Below are positions 43,610 through 52,656 of a stretch of DNA of 64,000 nucleotides, piece after piece. Numbering within the stretch: the stretch's first letter is position 1; every line of letters begins with the position of its first letter. The notes beneath the pieces were generated by a model. That model saw only the letters and a program-made list of their open reading frames with translations. It was not told the DNA's origin and ran no database searches. A program made the position numbers and the translations under genes. The DNA is from Methylorubrum thiocyanatum (GTDB lineage: Bacteria; Pseudomonadota; Alphaproteobacteria; Rhizobiales; Beijerinckiaceae). The stretch is taken from the NCBI GenBank assembly GCA_014138645.1, contig JACJIB010000010.1, positions 1-64,000 on the forward strand, read 5' to 3'.

Positions 43610-43836
43610 GATGCCCGGTACTTAAGAAAGACCGCGCTGACCTCCGAATCCGTGGCGAAATCGCCCCGCTCCATCTCGGCTCGGGCTTCGAGAAGGTCGG
43701 CCTCCTCGGCCGGCGTCAATGTGAGAACCTCATCGTCCTCGCCCGTGTAGGCGAGGACGAGACGGGCGATTTCATCCTGCACGGAGGCCGGAAGAGCCTG
43801 CGCACGCTCCATGGCCTGTTCGAGCAGCTTCGTCAT
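43606..43836 (-). CDS. Antitoxin partner of the ParE-type toxin
   Basis: 76 residues, acidic (many Glu/Asp), start ATG at 43836 (MTKLLEQAMERAQALPASVQDEIARLVL). It is helical at the N-terminus, with an extended acidic C-terminal part (EADLLEARAEMERGDFATDSEVSAVF) suited to wrapping the toxin. It resembles short antitoxins found with ParE-type toxins in alphaproteobacteria. Upstream of and coupled to the toxin. No classic DNA-binding motif is obvious, so autoregulation is uncertain. Confidence 0.8.
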   Translation of the reverse strand: MTKLLEQAMERAQALPASVQDEIARLVLAYTGEDDEVLTLTPAEEADLLEARAEMERGDFATDSEVSAVFLKYRAS

Positions 43837-44105
43837 GGATCTGCCTCGCGTGATCGGCGAACCGAACCGATCCAGAGCGTGCAGAATGGAGCGCAACTTT
43901 CAAGCGGAAACCCGACTCCATCTCGTGAAGATCGGCCGGGGTCGCCGTGCGACCCAGCAGGTCGGTCGTCACTGCCAGACGGAGACGGCGACGGAGCGAC
44001 GTCCCCGGATGCCGCCCCCCCCTTCGCGTCGCAACCCCCGCGCAAGGCTGAGCCCTCAGACAGGCCGGCGACACATGTCAGGTCGCCAACGGGATCGGTT
44101 CGGGG

Positions 44106-45818
44106 ATGTTCGGTCGCGAGCAAGCCGAGAGATTGTGGAGCAACATCGTCGATCTCGGCGCGAGGCGGCTGATCGCCCTCGGGCTGGTCGGCCTCTTGGT
44201 GTTCCTCGGGGTCGGGATCGGCGCCTACTATCTCAGCCGCCCGGCGCAGGAGACGCTCTACACCGGCCTGTCGCGTGAGGATGTCTCGCGCATCGGCGGC
44301 GTGCTCAAGGACAACGGCATCCCCTTCGACGTGTCCTCCGACGGCACCGCGGTGCTCGTCTCCTTCGGCCACACCGCGCAGGCGCGGATGCTGCTCGCCG
44401 AGAAGGGCCTGCCGCAGAGTTCGAAATCCGGCTACGAGCTGTTCAACGATCTCGGCTCGCTCGGCATGACCTCCTTCATGCAGGAGGTGACCCGCGTGCG
44501 AGCGCTGGAAGGCGAGATCGCCCGCACCATCCAGGGCATGAAAGGCGTACGCGCCGCCCGCGTCCACCTCGTGCTTCCCGACCGCGGTTCGTTCCGCCGC
44601 GACCAGCAGCCGGCCTCGGCCTCCGTGGTGGTGCGCACCGAGCCCGCCGACGACGTGTCGGGCGCGCAGGCGATCCGCCAGCTCGTCGCCTCGGCGATCC
44701 CCGGCATGAAGCCCGACCGCGTCACCGTGATCGGCTCGGAGGGCACGGTGCTGCTCGCGGGCGACGATGCCGGCACGGCGCCGACCGGCAAGATGGCGAC
44801 GCTGGAGAAGTCGGTGAGCCGCGAGATGCAGGACAACATCCGCCGCACGCTCAGCCCCTATCTCGGCGTCGGCAATTTCGAGGTCAGCGTCGCGACCCAG
44901 CTCAACACCGACAAGACCTCGACCAACGAGACGATCTACAATCCCGATCAGCGGGTCGAGCGCTCGGTGCGCTCCGTGCGCGAGAGCGAGAACGCGCAGA
45001 ACCGCAACAGCCAGCGCCCGACCAGCGCCCAGGAGAACCTGCCCGACCAGCGCACCCGCTCGGACGGCAACGACCAGTCGAGCAACGAGAGTTCGAAGAA
45101 GGAGGATCTCACCAATTACGAGATCTCCCAGAAGACCGTTCAGACGGTGAGCGACGGCTACGCCATCCGCCGGCTCTCGGTCGCGGTGCTCGTCAACCGC
45201 TCGCGCCTGACCGCGCTTGCCGGGCCCGACGACAAGGCCGCGCTCGACAAGCAGATCGCCGAGATCGAGGAGCTGGTGGGCTCGGCCGCAGGCTTCAGCA
45301 AGGAGCGCGGCGACACGATCAAGGTCGCGGCGGTGGGCTTCGTCAACGACGGCCAGCCGCTGGAGCCGGTGCCACCGCTCTCGCTCACCGACGTGATGAT
45401 GAAGCAGTCCGGCACGCTCATCAACGCGGCGACGATCCTCGTCGTGGCGGGCCTGCTGATCTGGTTCGGCCTTCGCCCGGCCCTGCGCGCCATCCTCGCG
45501 ACGCCGGAGGCCGCCCAGAGCGAGGTCGCGGCGCTCGCCGGCCCCGAGGGCGCGCCCGCGCTCGCCGCCGGCATGGCCTCCGGTCTGGCCGCCGACGGCA
45601 GCATGGCGCTGGCCGCACCGGGCACCGCGCTTCCCGGCGCCATCGGCGCGGGCGAGGCGGCCAAGCTCCCCCCGCCGGGCGTCGCCGGCCTGCTGGAGGA
45701 GCTGGAGGATAAGATGGCCCGCTCGCCGCAGAAGCGGCTGGAGCAGCTCATCGACATCGACGAGGAACAGGTCGCGGCCGTGCTCAAGCGCTGGCTCATG
45801 CGTGAGGAGCCGGCGTGA
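44106..45818 (+). CDS. fliF: Flagellar MS-ring protein FliF
   Basis: 570 residues. Transmembrane helix 1 (RRLIALGLVGLLVFLGVGIGAYYL), the YscJ/FliF ring-building domains (TLYTGLSREDVSRIGGVLKDNGIPF, ARVHLVLPDRGSFRRDQQPASASVVV), a Ser/Asn/Arg-rich linker, transmembrane helix 2 (NAATILVVAGLLIWFGLRPAL), and a C-terminal cytoplasmic tail ending in IDIDEEQVAAVLKRWL, the FliG-binding helix. ATG at 44106. Restarts the flagellar gene set after the toxin-antitoxin pair. Confidence 0.97.
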   Translation: MFGREQAERLWSNIVDLGARRLIALGLVGLLVFLGVGIGAYYLSRPAQETLYTGLSREDVSRIGGVLKDNGIPFDVSSDGTAVLVSFGHTAQARMLLAEKGLPQSSKSGYELFNDLGSLGMTSFMQEVTRVRALEGEIARTIQGMKGVRAARVHLVLPDRGSFRRDQQPASASVVVRTEPADDVSGAQAIRQLVASAIPGMKPDRVTVIGSEGTVLLAGDDAGTAPTGKMATLEKSVSREMQDNIRRTLSPYLGVGNFEVSVATQLNTDKTSTNETIYNPDQRVERSVRSVRESENAQNRNSQRPTSAQENLPDQRTRSDGNDQSSNESSKKEDLTNYEISQKTVQTVSDGYAIRRLSVAVLVNRSRLTALAGPDDKAALDKQIAEIEELVGSAAGFSKERGDTIKVAAVGFVNDGQPLEPVPPLSLTDVMMKQSGTLINAATILVVAGLLIWFGLRPALRAILATPEAAQSEVAALAGPEGAPALAAGMASGLAADGSMALAAPGTALPGAIGAGEAAKLPPPGVAGLLEELEDKMARSPQKRLEQLIDIDEEQVAAVLKRWLMREEPA

Positions 45819-46555
45819 TGGACACGGTGATCGCCCGCTACCTGCCGGATTTTTCCGCGCCCCCGCCGCCGCCCGCGGCGGCGACCGACGAGCCGGACTT
45901 CTCGGGGTCGTGGTTCCGGGCGCCCGTCGTCGCTCCGGTGGCCGCTCCGGCGCCGGCCCCGACGGCTGCCGAGCCCGAGATCGCGCCGTTCCTGCCCCGT
46001 GCGGCCGCCGCGGTCGCGCGGCCGGCGGAGGACCGCGAGGCGCTGATCGCCGCCGCCGAGGCGCGCGGCCGCGAGCAGGGCCGGGCCGAGGCATGGGCCG
46101 AGGCGCAGGCGCAGGCCGCTCAGGAACGGGAGGCGCAGCAGGCCGTGTTCGAGGAGGGTCTCGCCCAGGCCCGCCGCGACTGGACCCAAGCGCAGGGCGA
46201 GAACCTGGCCGCCGGCTTCACCGCGGCGATGCAGGCGCTCGACGCCACCCTGTCGGACCGGGTCGCCCGGCTGATCGCGCCGGTGCTGGGCCAAGCGCTT
46301 CAGCGCCAGGCGCTCGACGAACTCGGCGCCGCCCTCCGGCGCATCCTCGCCGAGCCACAGCGGCCGGCGGTGCGGGTGCGCGGACCGGCAGACCTGATCG
46401 CGGCCGTCGAAGCAGGGCTCGGCGCGCACTCGGCCGGCATCGCCTTCGGGGCGGATGCGGGGCCGGAGGTGAGCGTGAGCGCGGGCGAGACCGTGATCGA
46501 GACCGAACTCGCGGCCTGGAGCCGCCTGATCGCCGCGGCGGTCGCGGAGGCGTGA
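45818..46555 (+). CDS. fliH: Flagellar export apparatus regulator FliH (putative)
   Basis: 245 residues. A Pro/Ala-rich N-terminus (about 1-75) precedes a long Ala/Glu/Gln-rich coiled coil with repeated small-residue spacing (ALIAAAEARGREQGRAEAWA), then a C-terminal globular part with VRVRGPADLIAAVEAGL. This layout and its place after fliF fit FliH, the regulator of the FliI ATPase; the sequence is divergent, so the symbol is tentative. ATG at 45818 overlaps the fliF stop (TGATG). Confidence 0.72.
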   Translation: MDTVIARYLPDFSAPPPPPAAATDEPDFSGSWFRAPVVAPVAAPAPAPTAAEPEIAPFLPRAAAAVARPAEDREALIAAAEARGREQGRAEAWAEAQAQAAQEREAQQAVFEEGLAQARRDWTQAQGENLAAGFTAAMQALDATLSDRVARLIAPVLGQALQRQALDELGAALRRILAEPQRPAVRVRGPADLIAAVEAGLGAHSAGIAFGADAGPEVSVSAGETVIETELAAWSRLIAAAVAEA

Positions 46556-46556
46556 G

Positions 46557-47969
46557 ATGTCCGAACACGCCCACGAGATCATCATCATCAAGCGCCACGG
46601 CGACCACGAGGACGGCCATCACGGCGGCGCCTGGAAGATCGCGCTCGCCGACTTCATGACGGCGATGATGGCGCTGTTCCTGGTGATGTGGCTGATCAAC
46701 TCCACCAGCAAGGAGCAGAAGCAGACCATCGCCGAGTACTTCAACCCGGTGAAGCTCGCCGAGGTCACCCACGACCGCAAGGGCGTGAACGACCCGCAGG
46801 ACACCCCCAACGACCCCGCACCGAGCGGCAAGGGCAAGGGCGACGGCGGTAGCGCCGAGGGCAAGGCGGATGCGGCCGGAGCGCCGGGCAGCCGCGCCCG
46901 CGAATCCGCGCTGTTCCAGGATCCCTACGCCGTCCTCGCCAAGCTCGCCGCGGAAGCCGAGGCCGGTCCGGAGGCCGCGAGCGCGGATGCCGCCGCGCTT
47001 GAAGCCGGCCAGCCGGGGGTTGCCGGCGGCGAGACCGGGCGCGATCCGTTCGATCCGCTCTACTGGCAGGTCGCCGCCCTGCCGCGCCAGCGCACCGACA
47101 ATCCCGGCGCCCTCGACACCGTCGCAGCCGCCCCGGCCGAGGCGCGCCTCGACGCGCGTGCCCAGACCGGCACGCCCCCTAAGGCGAAGGAGCCGCCCAA
47201 GGAGAGCCCGAAGGCCACCGCCCGGCAGAGCCTGCACGAGGCCATGCGGCAGGCCGGCGTGAAGCTCGCATCCGCCGAGCCGATGCCGCTGGAGGCGCCC
47301 AAATCCGTCGAGCCTGCCAGCCCCGTCGAGCCCACCAAGCCCGCGGCAGATGCGGTTCCGGAAACGGGGGCACCGGAGATCAAGGCGCTGCCGACGGAGG
47401 GGAAGCCGACCCAGCCGGAGCCGCAGCGCCTCGCCAAGGCGGAAGTCCCTGCGGTGAAGGAGCCGGCGGCCGGCGCCGATCAGCCTGCGAAGGCGGCCGA
47501 GACCGCGGCGCTGTCCGCCCTGAAGGCCGAGATCGCCCGGGCCGTGCCGTCGCTGCCCAACAGCGCGCCCGCGCCCCATCTCGAGGTGCGCCGCACCGGC
47601 GAGGGCGTCCTCATCAGCATCACAGACGAGATCAATTTCAGCATGTTCGGGATCGGCTCCGCCGAGCCGACGCCGAAAGTGGTCAAGGCGCTGGAGCGCA
47701 TCGCCAAGATCCTCAACAGCCGCCCCGGCCGCATCGTCGTGCGCGGCCATACCGACGGCCGCCCGTTCCGCTCGGAGACCTACGACAACTGGCGCCTGTC
47801 CTCGGCCCGGGCGCAGATGGCCTCCTACATGCTCGTGCGCGGCGGCCTCGACGAGGCGCGCATCGAGCGGATCGAGGGCTACGCCGACCGCCAGCCGCGC
47901 ATCGCCGCCGACCCGAAGGCCGCCGAGAACCGCCGCATCGAGATCCTGCTGCGGGGCCTGCCGGAATGA
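46557..47969 (+). CDS. motB: Flagellar stator protein MotB
   Basis: 470 residues. The single transmembrane helix ALADFMTAMMALFLVMWLIN carries the proton-binding aspartate, here at residue 32 as in E. coli. A very long Ala/Pro/Glu/Lys-rich linker (about 75-340) leads to an OmpA-like peptidoglycan-binding domain (GRIVVRGHTDGRPF, NWRLSSARAQMASYMLVRGG, IERIEGYADRQPR, ENRRIEILL). The long linker is typical of Hyphomicrobiales, where MotC contacts MotB. Overlaps motC by four bases; motA lies 9.5 kb away on the other strand. Confidence 0.95.
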   Translation: MSEHAHEIIIIKRHGDHEDGHHGGAWKIALADFMTAMMALFLVMWLINSTSKEQKQTIAEYFNPVKLAEVTHDRKGVNDPQDTPNDPAPSGKGKGDGGSAEGKADAAGAPGSRARESALFQDPYAVLAKLAAEAEAGPEAASADAAALEAGQPGVAGGETGRDPFDPLYWQVAALPRQRTDNPGALDTVAAAPAEARLDARAQTGTPPKAKEPPKESPKATARQSLHEAMRQAGVKLASAEPMPLEAPKSVEPASPVEPTKPAADAVPETGAPEIKALPTEGKPTQPEPQRLAKAEVPAVKEPAAGADQPAKAAETAALSALKAEIARAVPSLPNSAPAPHLEVRRTGEGVLISITDEINFSMFGIGSAEPTPKVVKALERIAKILNSRPGRIVVRGHTDGRPFRSETYDNWRLSSARAQMASYMLVRGGLDEARIERIEGYADRQPRIAADPKAAENRRIEILLRGLPE

Positions 47970-49255
47970 CCGCTTGGGACTTTCGGCCTCGCGCCCTCGC
48001 AGCCGCTCTCCTCGCGCTTCCCCTCCTCACCGCTCCGGCAACCGCTGCCGATCACGGTGACGGCCACGCCCCGCCCGCGGACAACCATGCCGCCGACGAC
48101 CATGGCGGCCATGGCGCCCCGGCCAAACCGATCGAGCCGCTGCCGGTGAAGGCGCTTGGCCTGCCGGTCGAGCTGACGCGCACGCTCCAGCTCCTGCAGG
48201 ACCGCATCGCCCGCGGCTCGACGCAGGCGCATCTCGCGCAGCGCCAGCTCCTCGGCCATATCGAGCAGAGGCTGATCGAGCTCGACCCCGAGGCCTGGGC
48301 CGAGGCGGAGAACGTGCGCGCCGCCGTCACCTTCGCGCTGGCAGGCGGCGGACCCGCGGCTCTGCGGGTGTTGCTCAAGTCCGGCAAGGCGCCGGAGGCG
48401 GAACAGCCGCTGGCGCTCGGGGCACTTGCCTATCTGGAAGGGCGCGAACGGGAGGCGCGGGCCAAGCTCGCCGGCATCGATCCTCGCACCATGCCCGCCG
48501 GCTTGGCCGGGCAGCTCGCGCTGACGCAATCGGCGCTGATGGTGCGCGAGGCGCCGGCCAAATCGCTTGAACTTCTGGATCTCGCCCGGCTCCTGGCGCC
48601 CGGCACCCTTGTGGAAGAGGGGGCGCTGCGCCGCCAGATCTTCGTCGTCGCCCAGGGCGGGGATGCGCGGCGCTTCGAGGCGCTGGCGATCCAGTACCTG
48701 CGCCGGTTCCGCCGCTCGGTCTATGCCGGCAATTTCCGCCAGCGGTTCGCCGGGGCGCTCACCCGACTCGATTTCGACAGCGACCGCATCCGCATCGCCA
48801 GCCTGGAGCGGATGCTCGACGAGATCGAGCCGGAGAGCCGGCGCGATCTCTACCTGCTCGTGGCGCGGGCCGGGCTCGAACAGGGCCGCCGGGAAACCGC
48901 CCTGTTCGCCGCCGAGCGGGCGATGGGGCTCGCCGCGCCGGACTCACGGCCGGCGGCGCAGGCGCGGCTCTATCGCGGCGCGGCGCTGATCGTGGCGGAC
49001 GGACGGTTCGAGGAGGGCACCGAGACCCTGCGCAGCCTCGACCGTGCCGATCTCGCCGCGCCGGACGCGGAGCTGCTCGACGCCGCGCTCTCGACCGCCC
49101 GGCAGATCCGCACGCCCTCTCCGGTCGCCGCGACCGCCCCGGCCCCGCCGCCCTCGCCGAGCCGGCCGATCCCCGAATCCGGCTCGCTCCTGCGGGCGCA
49201 GGAGGCCCTGGCCCGGGCCGAACGCGCCATGGACGCCACCACCGGCACGCCCTGA
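47966..49255 (+). CDS. motC: Periplasmic motility protein MotC
   Basis: 429 residues: signal peptide (ALLALPLLTAPATAADHG), a His/Asp/Gly-rich stretch (DHGDGHAPPADNHAADDHGG), then a helical-repeat domain with IQYLRRFRRSVYAGNFRQRFAGALTRLDF and a Pro-rich C-terminus. It matches the periplasmic motor protein MotC of Sinorhizobium and Brucella, which interacts with MotB and needs MotE. The same motB-motC-fliK order is kept here. Confidence 0.9.
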   Translation: MTAWDFRPRALAAALLALPLLTAPATAADHGDGHAPPADNHAADDHGGHGAPAKPIEPLPVKALGLPVELTRTLQLLQDRIARGSTQAHLAQRQLLGHIEQRLIELDPEAWAEAENVRAAVTFALAGGGPAALRVLLKSGKAPEAEQPLALGALAYLEGREREARAKLAGIDPRTMPAGLAGQLALTQSALMVREAPAKSLELLDLARLLAPGTLVEEGALRRQIFVVAQGGDARRFEALAIQYLRRFRRSVYAGNFRQRFAGALTRLDFDSDRIRIASLERMLDEIEPESRRDLYLLVARAGLEQGRRETALFAAERAMGLAAPDSRPAAQARLYRGAALIVADGRFEEGTETLRSLDRADLAAPDAELLDAALSTARQIRTPSPVAATAPAPPPSPSRPIPESGSLLRAQEALARAERAMDATTGTP

Positions 49256-49294
49256 ACCCTGCCCGCTCTCCAACCACCGGACGATCGACCCGTG

Positions 49295-51154
49295 ATGCGG
49301 TCCCTCGACATCCTCTCCTCGCCGCGGCCGAAGCCCGAGTCCGGCCGTGCGCCTGCGGGCGAGGACAATCGCTCCGGCGCCACCCCCGGCTTCGACGCGA
49401 TGCTCGACGCGTTCGAGAGCGGGACGGCTCCGGGCGGCGCGGCGGCGCCTGAGACGACCGAGACTGGCACGGAGACGTCGCCTGCGGAGCCGGCCGTCAC
49501 CCTCATCGCGTCCGGCAGCGACACCTCCGGCTCGGCGCTGCAGGCGCTGATGGCGCTCGCGGGTCCCGTGGCACCCACCTCGTCTCCCGGCGCGGCCCTC
49601 GGCCCGGATGCCGGGCTCGAAGCCATGGTGCAGCGGGCGGTCACACGGGCGGGATCGCGTCCGGACACCGCCCCGCCGGAGGCGGCCGTGCCGATGTCGA
49701 TGGTCGGGCTGGAGACCCATTTCGCGCCCGTTCGGCCGCGTGGGGCCGCTGCCTCGGCCGAGGCGGGCACCGGGCGCGAACCGGATGCATCGACCGCGCG
49801 ACCAACCTTTCCGGCACCCGAGGACGCCGGCGGCAAGGCGGTCGCTGAGGCGGCCCGGAGCGTCGCAGGTACGTCCTCGCCCCTGCGGGTGGCGACGGCC
49901 CTTCGGGCTGAGACGGCCACGCAGGAGCGGGCGGGTGAGCCGGACGGGCTCCTTCCGCCAAGCGCCGGGGCGATGCCGGCCCCGGCGCCGGGACGCGACC
50001 TCCGCGAACCGGCCTCCGGATCGGACCGGCCGGTCGCGATCCGCGGCGGGCTCGCCCCAACCGCCCAGGCCTCCATGAGCGGATCACCGGCACCGGCCGA
50101 CACAGCGCGCGCGCCGACGCCCGGCGATCCGGTCGCGGCGTCCCCCGTGCCGCCGGCGACGCCCGTTCTCGGACCGAACCATGCCGCCGAACCGGCCGCT
50201 CAGCCGACGGCCGTTGCCGCCGCGATGCAAGCCGCCGATGCCCATCGCAGCGCCACGGGCCGGACGCGCACCGCTCTGCGCGACGATCCCGCCGAACCGG
50301 CCGGTGCGGCGCCGACGGCCCTGCCCCCGTCCGAGGCGGCCACGTCGGCGGACCTCACCGAACCGGCCGCCGTCGTCCAACCGGGCAACGGGGGCCCGGT
50401 CCGGCGCGGCCCGGAGCCGGCGGAGCGTCCCGCCGGGCTCGCCCGGTCCGAACCGGCCTCGGAGCGGGCTGCCGCGACGATGCCGCGGGTCGAGGCCGAC
50501 GCCGCGCGCGGCGCGAGCGCCGGGACCGATTCGACCGAAGCGCCGCGTCCGGAGCGTCCGCACGCCGATCCGACCCCGCAGGCCGCGGCGAACGCGGCGG
50601 CGAGTGCGACCGCGCCTCTGCCCGCTCCGCCGCCCGCCTCGCCGCTGCGCCAGATCGTCGACGCGGTCGCCGCCCAGTTGCCGGCCGCGCCCGTTTCGCA
50701 GGCCCGGCCGCTCCCGACCTCCGCCGAGGCCGGGCCGCTGAAGATCCTCACGCTCCAGCTCCATCCGGCCGAACTCGGCTCGGTGCTGGTGCGGATGCGG
50801 CTGCAGGACGGCCGGTTGGAGATGAGCCTGCGCACCAGCCGCGAGGAGACCGCCGAGCGCCTGCGCAAGGAGGGCGACCTGCTCTCCGGCCTGCTGCGCG
50901 AGGCCGGCTACGAGCCCGAGGCGGTGACGATCCAGGCAGGCAGCGCCGGGCCGGGCGAGTCCGGCGCGCGCGGTCAGGGGTTCGCCGCCTTCGGCTCCCA
51001 GGGCGGGCAGCCTGACAGACAGCCGGGCGCGGCGACGCCCGATCAATCGGGCCGGCGCCCGTCCCCGCGCGCGGACGCGGCCGCCCTATCCACCGAGGAG
51101 CAGGATCATGAATCGGATACGCGCGGGCGCGATCGCGACAGCCTGTATCTCTAG
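49295..51154 (+). CDS. fliK: Flagellar hook-length control protein FliK
   Basis: 619 residues from ATG 49295 (a GTG lies one codon earlier). The first 450 or so are low-complexity Ala/Pro/Thr/Glu; the C-terminus (about 470-565) is a Flg_hook domain: ILTLQLHPAELGSVLVRMRLQDGRLEMSL and REAGYEPEAVTIQAGS. Measures hook length and switches the export substrate. It sits in the position of Sinorhizobium motD, later renamed fliK. The last 47 bases overlap the transglycosylase gene in another frame. Confidence 0.88.
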   Translation: MRSLDILSSPRPKPESGRAPAGEDNRSGATPGFDAMLDAFESGTAPGGAAAPETTETGTETSPAEPAVTLIASGSDTSGSALQALMALAGPVAPTSSPGAALGPDAGLEAMVQRAVTRAGSRPDTAPPEAAVPMSMVGLETHFAPVRPRGAAASAEAGTGREPDASTARPTFPAPEDAGGKAVAEAARSVAGTSSPLRVATALRAETATQERAGEPDGLLPPSAGAMPAPAPGRDLREPASGSDRPVAIRGGLAPTAQASMSGSPAPADTARAPTPGDPVAASPVPPATPVLGPNHAAEPAAQPTAVAAAMQAADAHRSATGRTRTALRDDPAEPAGAAPTALPPSEAATSADLTEPAAVVQPGNGGPVRRGPEPAERPAGLARSEPASERAAATMPRVEADAARGASAGTDSTEAPRPERPHADPTPQAAANAAASATAPLPAPPPASPLRQIVDAVAAQLPAAPVSQARPLPTSAEAGPLKILTLQLHPAELGSVLVRMRLQDGRLEMSLRTSREETAERLRKEGDLLSGLLREAGYEPEAVTIQAGSAGPGESGARGQGFAAFGSQGGQPDRQPGAATPDQSGRRPSPRADAAALSTEEQDHESDTRGRDRDSLYL

Positions 51155-51701
51155 CGCGCTGATCCTCGGCGGGATCGTCGGCACGGCCGGGGCGGCGACG
51201 CCCGGCGACACGTCGCGCGTCTGCGAGCGCCAGATGGCGCAGGCCGCCGCCAAGCACGGCGTGCCCCTCGGCATGCTCTACGCCGTCGGGCTGACGGAGA
51301 GCGGCAATCGCGGCTCGCTCCAGCCCTACGCCATGAACATCCAGGGAAAAGCGTATTTCGGCACCAGCGCCGCCGACGTGATGCAGCGCCTCGCCCAGGC
51401 GCAGCGGGAGGGCGTGCGGCTGGTCGATCTCGGCTGCATGCAGATCAACCACCACTATCACCGGGAAAAATTCGCCTCGCTGGAGGCGATGATCGACCCG
51501 GCCCAGAACGTCGAATACGCCACCCGCTTCCTGAAGGAGCTGAAGGAGCGCGAGGGGAGCTGGACGCTGGCGGTCGCGCGCTACCATGCCGGCCCCAACA
51601 ACAATCCGGCGCAGAAGATCTATGTCTGCCGGGTCATCACCAACATGGTGGCCAGCGGCTTCGGCAACTGGACACCGGGGGCGAAGGCGTTCTGCCAGTA
51701 G
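51108..51701 (+). CDS. Lytic transglycosylase, flagellum-associated
   Basis: 197 residues: signal peptide (IATACISSALILGGIVGTAGAA), then an SLT fold with the catalytic glutamate in LYAVGLTESGNRG, LQPYAMNIQG, LGCMQINHHYH and AVARYHAGPNNNP. Three cysteines in the mature part. It probably opens peptidoglycan for rod or stator assembly, inferred from its place after fliK. The start ATG (51108) lies inside fliK with GAGGAGCAGG just upstream, so translation is coupled. Confidence 0.9.
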   Translation: MNRIRAGAIATACISSALILGGIVGTAGAATPGDTSRVCERQMAQAAAKHGVPLGMLYAVGLTESGNRGSLQPYAMNIQGKAYFGTSAADVMQRLAQAQREGVRLVDLGCMQINHHYHREKFASLEAMIDPAQNVEYATRFLKELKEREGSWTLAVARYHAGPNNNPAQKIYVCRVITNMVASGFGNWTPGAKAFCQ

Positions 51702-51747
51702 GGCGCCGTCCCCCGGGCAGGGTCAGCGTTGGCGGGCGGGCGCCCGT

Positions 51748-52446
51748 TCAGCCGATATAGGTGTAGCCCATGTAGCGCTTGGCCTCGATCGGATCGTGGC
51801 CGAGACGCTCGGCGAGCTTCTTGCGCAGCTTGCTCACATGGCCCTCGATCACGCTCTCCTCGACGCCGTTGCTGTAGACGCCGTAGACCACGTTGAAGAC
51901 CTGGGTCTTGGTGAGCCGGCGCCCGCGGTTGCGCACGAGATATTCGAGGATGTGCCGCTCCCGCCGCGGCAGGGAGAGCGGCACGCCGTCGATCTCGGGA
52001 TCGCGCCCGTCGTGGAAGACCTTCAGCCGGTCCGCCCTCGTCTCGCCGCCGGTCTCCTCCGCCGCCTCGGCGCCCGCCACGGCACCGTTGACCCGGCGCC
52101 AGATCGCCTCGGAGCGGGCCAGGATCTCGCGGACATGGACGGGCTTGGGCAGCACGTCGTCGATGCCGGCCTCCAGGAGTTCGACGGTCTGTTCGAGGGA
52201 GCGCAGGTCGGCGAGCGCGATGATCGGCGCACGGGACTGCTTGCGGATCACGCCCGCGCATTTGGCCCGCTCCTCGAAATCGCCGAGGAGAAAGCCCTGG
52301 ATCGCTTCGAGGTCGGTGCGGGAGGCCGTCCGGAGCCAGCTCAGGAACTCGTCAGGCATGAGCGCGAAGGAGGAGATCCCCTCGCGCTCGAAGCTGGCCT
52401 TGTAACCCGCGTTCACGGTATCGCGCGGATCGACCAGAAAATACAT
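51748..52446 (-). CDS. ftcR: OmpR-family flagellar transcriptional activator FtcR/Rem
   Basis: 232 residues. A receiver-like N-terminal domain (MYFLVDPRDTVNAGYKASFEREG) and a winged-helix domain: DGVPLSLPRRERHILEYLVRNRGRRLTKTQVFNVVYG, then VEESVIEGHVSKLRKKLAERLG and a KRYMGYTYIG end. It matches Brucella FtcR and Sinorhizobium Rem, activators of flagellar genes. The usual phosphate-acceptor site at the end of beta-3 reads AIQGFLLGD, so it is probably not phosphorylated; a lysine (LPKPV) remains. ATG at 52446. Last gene of the minus-strand flagellar set. Confidence 0.92.
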   Translation of the reverse strand: MYFLVDPRDTVNAGYKASFEREGISSFALMPDEFLSWLRTASRTDLEAIQGFLLGDFEERAKCAGVIRKQSRAPIIALADLRSLEQTVELLEAGIDDVLPKPVHVREILARSEAIWRRVNGAVAGAEAAEETGGETRADRLKVFHDGRDPEIDGVPLSLPRRERHILEYLVRNRGRRLTKTQVFNVVYGVYSNGVEESVIEGHVSKLRKKLAERLGHDPIEAKRYMGYTYIG

Positions 52447-52656
52447 CGACGACCATCCCCTGGCCCTGCCGGATCGTCCCGGCCTTGCGCCGCGATCCGG
52501 GCAGCTTTTGGGCGTCGCCGGGCAAACCATCGTCCGCCGCCCCCGGCAGCGCCTCATCCGCGTGATGTAGGGCAAGAGCGGGGGGATCAATCGGGCGAAG
52601 TGTACAATTCCAGACAGTGACGAACTTTGCCGTGGACGCGTGGCTTTCGCGCCGCG

